DNA from: Flammeovirga pacifica
GTDB taxonomy: Bacteria; Bacteroidota; Bacteroidia; Cytophagales; Flammeovirgaceae
Length of the DNA stretch: 64,000 nucleotides
Assembly: GCF_000807855.2 (NCBI RefSeq)
Contig: NZ_JRYR02000002.1
Location: 372,001-436,000, forward strand
Direction: 5' to 3'
The notes under the pieces are model-generated. The model saw only the letters and a list, made by a program, of their open reading frames with translations, had not been told where the DNA came from and made no database searches. This document shows positions 35,787-45,581 of this stretch, in pieces (the first letter of the stretch is position 1; each line of letters starts with the position of its first letter). The translations under genes were made by a program, and so were the position numbers.

Positions 35787-36299
35787 TTAATATTGTACTA
35801 AAGAGTTTACTTGGTATTTTTTTATCTTTTCAATACCGTTCAAGAAGGTTAAGTCTATGATGAAGTCTAGCTGAACAACTTCTCCTCCAGCAGCTTCTAC
35901 CAGTTTCACAACAGCTTCAGCGGTTCCACCAGTAGCTAATACATCGTCATGTATTAATACTTTATCTCCTTTTTGAATAGCATCTTTGTGTATTTCTAAG
36001 GTATCAGTACCATATTCTAAAGCGTATTCTTGAGAGATAGTCTCAGCGGGTAATTTACCAGGCTTTCTAACAGGAATAAAACCAGCATTAATTTCTAAAG
36101 CGATCATTGGTCCAAAGAAGAAACCTCTAGATTCCATAGATACCACCTTTGTAATTCCTTTACCTTTAGCCAATGCTACGAATTGGTTTAATGACTCTTG
36201 CATAGCCTTCGGATCAATAAGTAAAGTGGTTATATCTTTAAAACCAATACCCGGCTTAGGAAAGTCTTCTATATCTCTAATATATTTTTTTAAATCCAT
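35787..36299 (-). CDS. apt: Adenine phosphoribosyltransferase
   Basis: The 170-residue enzyme converts adenine and PRPP to AMP in purine salvage in the cytoplasm. The sequence has the family start (MDLKKYIRDIEDFPKPGIGFKDIT, given here only in outline), the MESRGFFFG motif near 59, the adenine-side RKPGKLP loop near 84 and the PRPP-binding motif VLIHDDVLATGGT near 116-128 with both Asp residues. The length matches the family (about 170-180). It is 34 bases downstream of the regulator gene on the same strand. Confidence 0.95.
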   Translation of the reverse strand: MDLKKYIRDIEDFPKPGIGFKDITTLLIDPKAMQESLNQFVALAKGKGITKVVSMESRGFFFGPMIALEINAGFIPVRKPGKLPAETISQEYALEYGTDTLEIHKDAIQKGDKVLIHDDVLATGGTAEAVVKLVEAAGGEVVQLDFIIDLTFLNGIEKIKKYQVNSLVQY

Positions 36300-36333
36300 T
36301 TAATTGTATGATTAATATTTATAATTGAATGTA

Positions 36334-39300
36334 CTAATTTTTTGATTCAAATGATTTGATATACTCACTAGGACTTATACCAAATTGCTTTTTGAAAACT
36401 GTAGAAAAGTATTTTGGATCAGAATAGCCACTTTCATAAGCAACATTACTAATACTTTCATTTGATTCTAGTAATAGTTTTTTTGCATGATTTAGCCTTT
36501 TTGTCTGAATATACTCTTTTGGCGATAAATCTGTGAGTGCTTTTAATTTACGATAGAGTACCGGTCGACTCATACCTACATCTTTACAGATTTCCATCAC
36601 ATTATAGTTGGCATCCGTTAAGTGATCATCAATTAATTGATCTATTTTAGTTAAAAATTGATCATCTAAGCTATCTACTTTTTCATTTATCTTAGGAATA
36701 ACAATTCCTTCCTGAATTTTACTTTGATATAGTGTACGTAGAGTTTTTCTATTTTCAACTAAGTTGATAATCCTAAACTTCAACATTCTGATATCAAAAG
36801 GTTTGATCACATAATGATCGGCTCCATGCATATAACCTTCAGCTTTATACATAGACGCATTTAATGCAGTAAGAAGTATAATTGGTAAATGAGATGTTTC
36901 AATATTACCCTTTATTTTATCACATAGTTCATAGCCATTCATCACAGGCATCATTACATCAGAGATAACTATGTCATAATGGTTTTCTAACAATGCTTCG
37001 TAACAGAGTTTTCCATTTTCAAAAACATCCACATTAAAACTATCAGAAAGAGCAGAATGTATAAATGTTCTAAGTTCTGCATTGTCTTCAGCAACTGCTA
37101 TTCTGAAATCATATTTTACCTTATCTTTTTCAGAAAATTCTTCACCATAATGAGAAATATCACTTGGTACTGTATCATTTTCTAAACCTTCTACTTTTTT
37201 AGGTAATTCTAAATAGAATGTGGTCTGAACATTTTCTTCACTTTTAAAGAAAAGTTTACCATTCATTAAAGAAGTATATTTATAAGAGAGAACCAAACCA
37301 ATACCACTACCAATTTTTTGGTTCTTCATTACGTTCTCTGCTCTATAAAAACGTTTAAATATATGTTTTTGATTATCTTTTGGAATCCCCATTCCATGAT
37401 CCTCTACACTTAAAGAAAAACGATCTTCAGCAGATTCAATATGAATTTGAATGATATCATTCTCTTTCGTGTATTTGATGGCATTAGAGATAAGGTTGTA
37501 AATAATCTTTTCTACTTTATCAAAATCTAGGTGTACTTTGAGCTCATCTAAATCAGTTTTAATAGAAATTTTTCCGCCTTTTTTCTCTAATAGTGGTTCA
37601 AAATCCCTAGAAAGTGTTTTTGTTAAGTTGATGACATCAAAGTCTTTAACAATAAGCTCCTCGTTGATTTGATTAATGCGTTCATAATCTAATAATTGAG
37701 TAATTCTTTTATTCAAACGAACTAAATTACTTCTGATCATTCCAATTAGCCTTGATGCTGTATCATCTAAATTAGTATCCGCTTCTAACTTTTGAAGAGG
37801 CCCTTGCATTAGTGTTAAAGGCGTTCTTAGTTCGTGGGCTATTTCAGCAAAAACGGCATTTCTAGCTTTGAGATTTTTTTGTTGTAAATAATCGTAATAA
37901 TTTTTATAAACCAACCATAAAAAGAGTACGAAGAGTACTAAATAAATGATTTTTGCCAATGTAGTTTTCCAAAAAGGAGGGGAGACAATTACGGTCAAAT
38001 TCCTCTGATCTAATTCTTTCAATTTTCTACCGGAAAACATATTTACCTTTAAATTATAGGTGCCATACGGTAAGTTTTGGTAGGTAATTTCAGCATTGAT
38101 GGATCTTGCCGACAAATTATTGTCAAATCCCTCCAATTGCCAACTGTAAAGTATGGCATCATTTCTATAATCTGGACTGACAATATGTAAAGAAAAACCT
38201 CTGTCGGGATGTTCTAAGTAAATTGTATCACATAAATTAATACTTTTATCTAAGGTTTCATCTTTATTAGCGATGATATGCTTGCCATCAATAAATAATT
38301 TATCAAATGATAGTTTGTGACGAATATTATCAGTTGATTTAAAGTTGATAGGAAGTGAATAGAAACCATCATAAGTGCCTATAATTAAAGTATTATTATT
38401 AATAGAGCAAGACCCTTGATGTGTTTCAATTTTTTTCAGTAAACGATGTATATTTTTTACTTTTCCATCAGCATAAGTGAAACTATAAATACTATTATCA
38501 CCCATTACATAAAATTCTTGATAGCCAGCTTTTATTATTTGACTGATATGATTCGGTAATGAGTTACGACCTTCTATTTCAATAGGTTGAGTAGTGGAAG
38601 TTTCTAAATTGAAAACATAAAGACTATTGGATTCCGTTCCTAGAAATATTTGTTTTTTATCGACTGCTTCAAAACCTGTAACAGTAATTTTATCTAAAGG
38701 TGAAGTTAAGATAGAAGTATCATTTTTTATTTGATAAATACCTTCATGATTAGCTAGAAATAAAGTGTTTTGAGGAGCACTATAAAATAATTGTGAGACA
38801 CTTGGAATGGAGTGATAAGTAAATTTATTGTCTTGTAAATCTAACTCGAAAATAAAGCCTTTTACCAGCTTAAACCACATCTTGTCACCATACAATTGTA
38901 ATTGAACAATAAATTTACTGCTATATTGTTTACCGTTGGCTTCAAAGTTTTTAATCGTCTTTAGTACTTTAAACGTTTTGCCGTCTAAGTAAAATAAGCC
39001 AAAACCATAAGAAGATACCCAGAAATTTTGATGTCTATCTTCTACAATATTATTGATCACAAAACTCTCTTTATTATTAAAATTTTTAATAAAGTGATTT
39101 GGTCTTAAATATCTTTTTTTACTGTTTTTATCTCTAATAACAATACCCTTGTCTGTTCCTAATAGTAATCGTTTTTTTGAATCTCTGAAAGAACAGTAAC
39201 CATGGTTGGCAGTTAAGTGGGTATCTGGGTCTGTATTTATTTTTTTCAAATAGGGTTTATGTGGATTATGTAAATAAAACCCTTTACCATAAGTCGATAC

Positions 39301-40203
39301 CCATAAGCGGTTATATTGATCTACATCTAGATCATTTATTGCTAAGTTGTTTAATGATTTTAAACTGTTTGTTTCTGCTTCATGTCCATCTAAATCAAAA
39401 ATCATTACACCATATCCATCAGTAGCAGCTAAAACCTTGTTTTTGAAACTGGAGAAACCACTAATTTTATAGTCAATGTTGTTTTTTATGTGATTGATTT
39501 TGTTGTTCTGAATGAGGTAAATTCCTTTATTGTAAGTACCAATCCAAACGGAATTATCAGAACTCTTGAATAAACTTGTTATGCCTGCACCTTTGAGATT
39601 GATGCCAAAAAGTTGGAAAGGTCTCGCCTCGTCATTTTTTATAATTTGAAGTCCATTTGGACTAGCAATTAAGACACCTTGTTTTCCGTAATCACACAAT
39701 GCTGTGATTCTTTTATTGACATAGATCTTTTTGATGGAATTCGTTTTGGGAGTCCATCGAATCACCATTTTCCAAGACATAAAGTAATAGTCATCTTGGT
39801 TTTGAACTATTCCATTTATCCCCCCTCGTATTGTTTTTTCGTTTAAATTAAATTTAATAAATCGATCTTCAGATTCATTAAATTTATAAAGCCCTTTTCT
39901 ACAATAGAACCAAAGTTGTTCTTCTTTATCTATGTATAAACCAGAATGGTTTTTAAAGTAATGGACCTCTTCATTAGACTCATCAAAGATGGAATATTTA
40001 CGAAAAGATTTACCATCAAAACGTTGTATAGCATAGGGAGTTATAACCCAAGTAAAGTCGTTTTTATCATTTACAGAAGTATATACAATATGACTACTGA
40101 GCCCACTTTGAACATTAAAATTATCGAATTGTAAATTTTCTTCAAATTGTCCAAACGCTAATAATGACAGTAGTTGTAATATTATAGCAAGTCTAATTTT
40201 CAT
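36334..40203 (-). CDS. Hybrid two-component system regulator (HTCS) of the polysaccharide locus
   Basis: The 1289 residues comprise a signal peptide (to about 18), a periplasmic two-bladed Reg_prop propeller sensor (about 30-640), a Y_Y_Y domain (about 665-740), a membrane helix (749-766), a histidine kinase (H790 in AHELRTPLT; ATP-binding VEDHGMGIP near 935), a receiver (phospho-acceptor D1082 in SDVMMP) and an AraC-type DNA-binding domain (about 1190-1285, VAYESGYSDPKYFS). HTCS proteins sense oligosaccharide in the periplasm and activate the linked susC/D operon, which fits the position next to this locus. All catalytic residues are present. Confidence 0.95.
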   Translation of the reverse strand: MKIRLAIILQLLSLLAFGQFEENLQFDNFNVQSGLSSHIVYTSVNDKNDFTWVITPYAIQRFDGKSFRKYSIFDESNEEVHYFKNHSGLYIDKEEQLWFYCRKGLYKFNESEDRFIKFNLNEKTIRGGINGIVQNQDDYYFMSWKMVIRWTPKTNSIKKIYVNKRITALCDYGKQGVLIASPNGLQIIKNDEARPFQLFGINLKGAGITSLFKSSDNSVWIGTYNKGIYLIQNNKINHIKNNIDYKISGFSSFKNKVLAATDGYGVMIFDLDGHEAETNSLKSLNNLAINDLDVDQYNRLWVSTYGKGFYLHNPHKPYLKKINTDPDTHLTANHGYCSFRDSKKRLLLGTDKGIVIRDKNSKKRYLRPNHFIKNFNNKESFVINNIVEDRHQNFWVSSYGFGLFYLDGKTFKVLKTIKNFEANGKQYSSKFIVQLQLYGDKMWFKLVKGFIFELDLQDNKFTYHSIPSVSQLFYSAPQNTLFLANHEGIYQIKNDTSILTSPLDKITVTGFEAVDKKQIFLGTESNSLYVFNLETSTTQPIEIEGRNSLPNHISQIIKAGYQEFYVMGDNSIYSFTYADGKVKNIHRLLKKIETHQGSCSINNNTLIIGTYDGFYSLPINFKSTDNIRHKLSFDKLFIDGKHIIANKDETLDKSINLCDTIYLEHPDRGFSLHIVSPDYRNDAILYSWQLEGFDNNLSARSINAEITYQNLPYGTYNLKVNMFSGRKLKELDQRNLTVIVSPPFWKTTLAKIIYLVLFVLFLWLVYKNYYDYLQQKNLKARNAVFAEIAHELRTPLTLMQGPLQKLEADTNLDDTASRLIGMIRSNLVRLNKRITQLLDYERINQINEELIVKDFDVINLTKTLSRDFEPLLEKKGGKISIKTDLDELKVHLDFDKVEKIIYNLISNAIKYTKENDIIQIHIESAEDRFSLSVEDHGMGIPKDNQKHIFKRFYRAENVMKNQKIGSGIGLVLSYKYTSLMNGKLFFKSEENVQTTFYLELPKKVEGLENDTVPSDISHYGEEFSEKDKVKYDFRIAVAEDNAELRTFIHSALSDSFNVDVFENGKLCYEALLENHYDIVISDVMMPVMNGYELCDKIKGNIETSHLPIILLTALNASMYKAEGYMHGADHYVIKPFDIRMLKFRIINLVENRKTLRTLYQSKIQEGIVIPKINEKVDSLDDQFLTKIDQLIDDHLTDANYNVMEICKDVGMSRPVLYRKLKALTDLSPKEYIQTKRLNHAKKLLLESNESISNVAYESGYSDPKYFSTVFKKQFGISPSEYIKSFESKN

Positions 40204-40232
40204 TACACCAAAATTTGGTTTTTAATTCTATG

Positions 40233-40267
40233 AAAAGTAAGGATAAATATACTCTATCCTTACTTTT
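40233..40267 (-). terminator. Thirteen-base hairpin after the sulfatase at 40352
   Basis: AAAAGTAAGGATA pairs perfectly with TATCCTTACTTTT across a nine-base loop. There is no clear T run on the minus strand beyond the stem, so it may be a weak terminator or an mRNA 3'-end stabiliser. Confidence 0.55.
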
Positions 40268-40351
40268 AAAGGAACATTTTATTGTTAATCATTATTTCTA
40301 AACTAACATAAATCATATTCATGACACCATTTTATTTAAATGGGAAATGAT

Positions 40352-41752
40352 TTACTTTAATGATTTTCCAAAATCAGGGTTCTTAATAGGAGTTTTACTT
40401 TGGGTATTTTGTTTCCATTGGTTTAATAAACCCTTTAATTCAGTAATTTTTTCTGGATATTTTGAGCTCACCTCTTTAGTTTCATAGGGGTCAGTATTCA
40501 GGTTGAATAAAATATATTCATCTCTTTCTACATATTCCGTCATTTTAAAACCTTTATGTTGAATTACATTTACCCACTCAGATCTAAACGTTTTCTTTTT
40601 GATGTTATAACCAGAATAATTAGTGTATTGCCAAACCAAAACTCTATCTTTTAATTCTTTTTTCTTATTGGTAAGAATAGGGTAGAGGCTCTCACCATCA
40701 AGAGGTTGATTTACTTTTTTGATATCAGTAAATGACATTAATGTTGGATAAATATCCACTTGAATTATAGGTTCAGTAGCTTTTGTATTTGCTGGTATTA
40801 CTTTCGGATATTTAAAAATATAAGGTATTCTAATTCCACCTTCAAGAGTACTTCCTTTAAAACCTTGATAAGGTTTATTAAACATGCCATTATCTGTTTT
40901 ATAATGACCATTATCTGATGTGAAAATAATCAAAGTATTATCACCAATACCTAGGTTTTCAATCGCATTTAAAACTTCACCAACACTCTCATCTAAATTA
41001 GTAATCATTGATAGTACTTTTAGCGCTTCCTCATCAAGTTTATATTTATTTTTAAAATATTGAAGTGTTTCAGGCTTCGGTTCCAAAGGTTTATGTACGA
41101 GATAGTAAGGAAGAAATAAGAAAAATGGTTTATTTTCTTTTACCTTTCTAGTCATAAAATCAATGCCTTTTCGTGTCGTATAATCTGCATTAAATTCATT
41201 TTCTAAAACATCCTTTTGGGTTGGGTGTTGAGAAAAATTGAAATGACTTTTAGTTTCTATCGCTTCATCAAAACCTTGATTATTCATGCTTAATTCATTG
41301 ATTCCTAAATGCCATTTACCAAAGCCAGCTGTTGCATAACCTTTCTGTTTTAGCATTTCAGGGATCAAAATTTTATCTAAACTTAAACCTACTCCTTTAT
41401 GGGTTGGGCGATTATTTTCAGGAGGGAGATAACGCATATTATACAGCGTTTTTTTATCTTTTTTAAAGCGATCAGAAACTCTATAAATTCCCTGCCTAGG
41501 TACATATTGTCCTGTCATAATAGCTGCTCTTGATGGTGCACAAGTAGGATCAGTAGCATACCCATTACTAAATAGCATACCTTCAGAGGCTAATTGATCA
41601 ATATGAGGTGTTTCTACATATTCATTCCCATAACTTCCTAACGCATTGATGCCTAAATCATCCGCTAAAATAAAAACAATATTGGGTTGTTTATTTTGAG
41701 CATAAGAAAAATGTACTAACAAAAATAAACTACCTATTATTAAATTTTTCAT
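40352..41752 (-). CDS. Secreted sulfatase (S1 family)
   Basis: The 466-residue sulfatase has a signal peptide (to about 18) and the metal ligands D31 and D32 (ILADDLG). The formylglycine site is CAPSR with C71, followed by AAIMTGQY, and further ligands appear in FTSDNGHY. Formylglycine conversion by an external maturase is required. It would hydrolyse sulfate esters from the target glycan in the periplasm or on the surface. It lies 57 bases downstream of the GH29 gene in the same direction, with a hairpin between them. Substrate and subfamily cannot be set from this alone. Confidence 0.93.
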   Translation of the reverse strand: MKNLIIGSLFLLVHFSYAQNKQPNIVFILADDLGINALGSYGNEYVETPHIDQLASEGMLFSNGYATDPTCAPSRAAIMTGQYVPRQGIYRVSDRFKKDKKTLYNMRYLPPENNRPTHKGVGLSLDKILIPEMLKQKGYATAGFGKWHLGINELSMNNQGFDEAIETKSHFNFSQHPTQKDVLENEFNADYTTRKGIDFMTRKVKENKPFFLFLPYYLVHKPLEPKPETLQYFKNKYKLDEEALKVLSMITNLDESVGEVLNAIENLGIGDNTLIIFTSDNGHYKTDNGMFNKPYQGFKGSTLEGGIRIPYIFKYPKVIPANTKATEPIIQVDIYPTLMSFTDIKKVNQPLDGESLYPILTNKKKELKDRVLVWQYTNYSGYNIKKKTFRSEWVNVIQHKGFKMTEYVERDEYILFNLNTDPYETKEVSSKYPEKITELKGLLNQWKQNTQSKTPIKNPDFGKSLK

Positions 41753-41767
41753 ATCATTTCAAATAGT

Positions 41768-41798
41768 AGAGACCTAGTATCAAAAAAACTAGGTCTCT
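41768..41798 (-). other. Eleven-base hairpin between GH29 and sulfatase genes
   Basis: AGAGACCTAGT pairs perfectly with ACTAGGTCTCT. No T run follows on the minus strand, so partial termination or mRNA processing within the operon is more likely than full termination. Confidence 0.6.
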
Positions 41799-41808
41799 GT
41801 TATTAATA

Positions 41809-43605
41809 TTATTCGTAAACGTTAAATGCCGTAATTTGAGGAGTACTGTCAAATTCGATCAAATCCAATCGAATTCCTTCCACTTTTTTACCCGCTAATT
41901 TGATACGTAACCCTTCACCAATGTATTGTCCTGTATACACCGTCTTCCAATTTCCATTCTCTTTTACTTGAATATTGAATTTATGGGTGACATGGGCACG
42001 CATATTCTCACTTATCAATATTGTTTTTAAAGCTTTAGGCGATTTAAATTCTAAAGATAATGAGGGTTTATTATCCTCCTTATCAGCTTCCCACCAAGCT
42101 TTTAAACGAATACCTTCAGAAAAAGTATTTTTCTTATTGGAGTAGATAGCTTTACCCGAGTTTTTAGTATTTCTTTCTGATGAAGCTTTTACAGAAAATT
42201 CATTTAAACTTACAGGCATAGTATTCCATGTTTCAATTCGTTCATGCCCTTCTAATGAATTTTTAAAAGTTACTTGAACGATATTGTCAACATTTTGATT
42301 GAATTTTACCTTATTAAAATAGAAAACATAGTGATCAGTTTCTTCTTCCATTTTTGTAAATCCATCAGTAATTCCTTTTACTTCAACTACTTGATTTTTT
42401 AGCTTTGGTAACTTAATAACTGCTTTTGCATTATCAGAATACTTTTCTAAAATATGAAGGTAAAGTATGTTTTCTTTTTGTGTAGATCCACCCCAGTCAC
42501 CACCGATGTATACACCTCTAGTAGTATTATAAAGAGTATATCCATATTTTTTCATATAAACACCTACTTTATCAACTTCTTCTACTTCTTTATCGACGAA
42601 TTCACCTTTACCATTTGGGCCTAAGTTAAGTAGTAAATTACCACCATTACATGCCACTTGAATCAACATGCCGAGTACTGTTTCTCCAGATTTAATAGGT
42701 CCTTTGGGGCTATAAAGCCATTTATCAGTCATGGTCAAACAAGCTTCCCAGTATCTATTATGATTTACAGGACCTAACGACTGTTCTGGAGTATCAAAAT
42801 CACCTCTTTTATCATTAATAGGCCAGCTGCTACCACTTCTTGGATTTGAAATTAACCCTGGCTGCCATTCTTTCATATCTTTTAATAGGTGATAAGAATC
42901 CCATTGCCAATACTTTGAAGCAAGACCATCCCAGAAGACACCATCAATTTTACCATATTCAGTAAAAAGCTGTTTTACCTGTGTTTTCATGTAGGGTAAA
43001 TAACTTTCATAATGATTTTCTCTTAAACAATCAGGGTGTGTCCAATCTGGTTGGGAATAGTACCAAAATAGTTTCACGCCATGTTTATGTGCAGCATCTG
43101 ACAATAGTTTACAAATATCTTTTCCATAGGGAGTATTCATGATATCATAATCCGTCCCTTCTGCATCAAAAAAGCAAAAGCCATCATGATGTTTCGCTGT
43201 AAATACAATATACTTTGCACCCCAAGATTTGACTTGTTTCATCCATTTATCGGCATCAAATTTAGTTGGGTTAAATTGTTTATAAAGGTTGTCGTAGACC
43301 TCAGAGTCAACACCTTTGTTTGCGGGTTTATTAGCTGCAGGTCTTTCACCATTACGCCCCCAGCTTAATACATTCGTTTTTAATAAAGCAGGTCCCCAAT
43401 GTACAAAGATTCCAAATTTAGCATCCTTATACCATTGCATATCATCCTCAGATGTGAAGAGCTCTTTTTGTTGATCAGCTGTAATAATCATACTACTGTC
43501 TTTTGGAGGAAACTGCCATTGATCTTTGTATTGCGTTTTTTTGTTTTGGCAGTAAGTTATTTGAGAAACGAATAACCCTAGAAAGAAAAGAAATCTATAA
43601 TTCAT
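41809..43605 (-). CDS. GH29 family glycoside hydrolase (alpha-L-fucosidase-like)
   Basis: The 598-residue exported protein (signal peptide to about 19) has the GH29 catalytic barrel at about 50-370. Markers are FGIFVHWG (64-71), AKHHDGF (137-143), the nucleophile D226 in VFWDGL and GDFDTPEQ at 268-275, a loop of the exo-alpha-fucosidase group. A C-terminal beta region (about 470-598) looks like an F5/8-type or CBM32 domain. It would remove alpha-linked L-fucose or a similar residue from the target glycan. The acid/base residue cannot be assigned by eye. The preceding terminator suggests that its expression differs from the susC operon. Confidence 0.88.
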   Translation of the reverse strand: MNYRFLFFLGLFVSQITYCQNKKTQYKDQWQFPPKDSSMIITADQQKELFTSEDDMQWYKDAKFGIFVHWGPALLKTNVLSWGRNGERPAANKPANKGVDSEVYDNLYKQFNPTKFDADKWMKQVKSWGAKYIVFTAKHHDGFCFFDAEGTDYDIMNTPYGKDICKLLSDAAHKHGVKLFWYYSQPDWTHPDCLRENHYESYLPYMKTQVKQLFTEYGKIDGVFWDGLASKYWQWDSYHLLKDMKEWQPGLISNPRSGSSWPINDKRGDFDTPEQSLGPVNHNRYWEACLTMTDKWLYSPKGPIKSGETVLGMLIQVACNGGNLLLNLGPNGKGEFVDKEVEEVDKVGVYMKKYGYTLYNTTRGVYIGGDWGGSTQKENILYLHILEKYSDNAKAVIKLPKLKNQVVEVKGITDGFTKMEEETDHYVFYFNKVKFNQNVDNIVQVTFKNSLEGHERIETWNTMPVSLNEFSVKASSERNTKNSGKAIYSNKKNTFSEGIRLKAWWEADKEDNKPSLSLEFKSPKALKTILISENMRAHVTHKFNIQVKENGNWKTVYTGQYIGEGLRIKLAGKKVEGIRLDLIEFDSTPQITAFNVYE

Positions 43606-43648
43606 TTGTTATTGGTGGTTTTAATCTTAAAATTTGGAAGATTCTTTT

Positions 43649-43683
43649 AAAAAAAATGGGAAGGATTATTATCCTTCCCATTT
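43649..43683 (-). terminator. Intrinsic terminator inside the PUL, between SGBP-like and GH29 genes
   Basis: Minus strand: AAATGGGAAGGAT pairs with ATCCTTCCCATTT across a four-base loop and the stem runs into eight T. This is strong and would end most susC-operon transcripts before the GH29 gene. Confidence 0.9.
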
Positions 43684-43701
43684 GAATAATCAAAAGACTT
43701 G

Positions 43702-45573
43702 TTATTCTGTTTCCTCTACAAACTTTTTATTAGCTCGTATAGTTATGTTCTTCACATGGAAGTTATTCGCTTTAGGATTTACACCTACTGCATTAATTTC
43801 GTCGTAATCTTTTTCTGCTTTCCAAACCATTGTTAAATGATTATTATTATCGTTTAATTTTTCATTTGGAACCTGAATGACACCTGAAGTTTCCCAAGTT
43901 TTAACAGCTCGAGTTATATAAGCACCCTCTTCTTTAGTAAGAGTTGCATCGGATAATCCTTGATCGTTATCTCTACCTCCGATATCAGGAACAATATTTT
44001 CAGAATAGTTTGATAGGTAACCAAAAAGATAATAATCATCTCTATAAATTACATTTCCATCCCCATCAGTATACTCATCCTGACCATTTAATAAATAAGT
44101 CTCAAATTCGATTTCAGCGTTTAAGATATCAGATGCGTTAATAGATAAGCCTAAATAAGCTACTCTCCAATAATCTCTATTCCAACGTTGAAGTTGATTT
44201 CTATATCCATCATTCAATAAGAAACCAGCTGAAGCTCTATCTATTTCATTTCCATCATTATCTACTTCATTTCTTTGAGCCTGATAAATAGTATATATTT
44301 CTCCAATTCTATCTTCAGACATATCGTCAGTGAAAATAACTTCTTTACCTCTACTTTCTATTACTATTGTAGATAAAACACCAAGATCAATTTCTTGACC
44401 ATCAGAAGCGATGACAGTTAAATCAATTGGATAAGTAGCATCACTTAAATTCAAATCTTCATCCACAGTAACAGTTCCTGAAGTGGCATCAAAAGAAATT
44501 CCAGTAGGAAGCGTAGTATTTAAACGCACCGTTGCTAAATATGGTAATGTAAATTCACTTGGAATTAAAGTGTAGGCCGACCATGGAGATAAAGTAACTC
44601 TAGAATAGTTATACACTATGCTAGGATCTATACTACTTACAATATTAATAGTAATGATTTCTTCAAATCGAATACCATTTTCGTCGTCAGAAGCCACAAC
44701 AGTAATGTTGTAAGTATTTTTTTCACTATTATGATTTACAGGGATTTCAATAATACCTGCTTCATCAATAGTAATACCTACAATGCCTTCTGTACCTTCT
44801 AAGCTAAATGTACTACCTTCTAGATTAGCAGCAGTAATAGGTACTATTCTAAGATCTTGAACAGCTTCAATAGTAAATACATTTGGTTGATATACTAATT
44901 CAGCAGCCGAAATAGTCATTTGAATAGTACTTTGGTAAACATCCTGACCACTTAACGCTTCTACATTAAATGTGTATTCACCATCAGCCATATAAGCTAC
45001 TTTTTGAATATTTCCAGTTTCGGCTTCAATAACAATAGCATTTAAGATAGTATCGTTATCCGATACAATTTTAAATTGATCAAAAGTTAAATCATCTTTA
45101 CCACTAGCACTATCTAAATTGAAGATAGTAGAGTTTAAAAATGGCCCGATAGCTGTTTGAGCAGGAGAATAATATAATCTATCAGAAATTCTAAATGCCC
45201 ATGCATCTGGATGAACTGATTTACCACTAGATGTAAAAGAAGCCACAGTTACTTTGTAATCTGCATTTTTATCAAAACCCATTGTAGATTTTACTTCTAT
45301 AACACCCGTATTTTTATCTACAATTACGTTTTCTTCTTGTTTTTCAATCTCTTCACCATTCACAAATAAACCTTCAAAATTAAAAGCTACTCCATATTTA
45401 ACTTCAAAAGTTGGTTCACTTGATATAATCACTTGGTTTGGAGTGAAAATACTGTCATTATATTCTAGATTCTCTAGGTACTCACCACCTACAGATCTGT
45501 CAATGTCATCCTTTTGACAACCTACAGCAGTCAAAATAAGTCCGATGAATAATGTGTATAGTAATTTTTTCAT
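43702..45573 (-). CDS. Surface glycan-binding-type lipoprotein
   Basis: The 623-residue lipoprotein has a signal ending VGC with C19 (MKKLLYTLFIGLILTAVGC). The mature part is a series of beta-sandwich Ig/cadherin-like domains: about 50-130, 145-230, 235-315 and 320-400 (repeated patterns ending ITINIVSS). The last 200 residues form a different domain beginning VIFTDDMSEDRIG. It is directly downstream of susC, susD and the sulfatase-GH10 gene with eight bases to its neighbour, where SusE/F-type glycan-binding proteins usually sit. It would hold the polysaccharide on the cell surface. The role is inferred from position and architecture; I do not recognise a named family. Confidence 0.75.
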   Translation of the reverse strand: MKKLLYTLFIGLILTAVGCQKDDIDRSVGGEYLENLEYNDSIFTPNQVIISSEPTFEVKYGVAFNFEGLFVNGEEIEKQEENVIVDKNTGVIEVKSTMGFDKNADYKVTVASFTSSGKSVHPDAWAFRISDRLYYSPAQTAIGPFLNSTIFNLDSASGKDDLTFDQFKIVSDNDTILNAIVIEAETGNIQKVAYMADGEYTFNVEALSGQDVYQSTIQMTISAAELVYQPNVFTIEAVQDLRIVPITAANLEGSTFSLEGTEGIVGITIDEAGIIEIPVNHNSEKNTYNITVVASDDENGIRFEEIITINIVSSIDPSIVYNYSRVTLSPWSAYTLIPSEFTLPYLATVRLNTTLPTGISFDATSGTVTVDEDLNLSDATYPIDLTVIASDGQEIDLGVLSTIVIESRGKEVIFTDDMSEDRIGEIYTIYQAQRNEVDNDGNEIDRASAGFLLNDGYRNQLQRWNRDYWRVAYLGLSINASDILNAEIEFETYLLNGQDEYTDGDGNVIYRDDYYLFGYLSNYSENIVPDIGGRDNDQGLSDATLTKEEGAYITRAVKTWETSGVIQVPNEKLNDNNNHLTMVWKAEKDYDEINAVGVNPKANNFHVKNITIRANKKFVEETE

Positions 45574-45581
45574 TTCAGAAA

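Noticed and set aside
41809-43605. GH29 protein as a lipoprotein
   Set aside because: The Cys near residue 19 is in ITYCQ, which does not fit the lipobox. A normal signal peptide is more likely.
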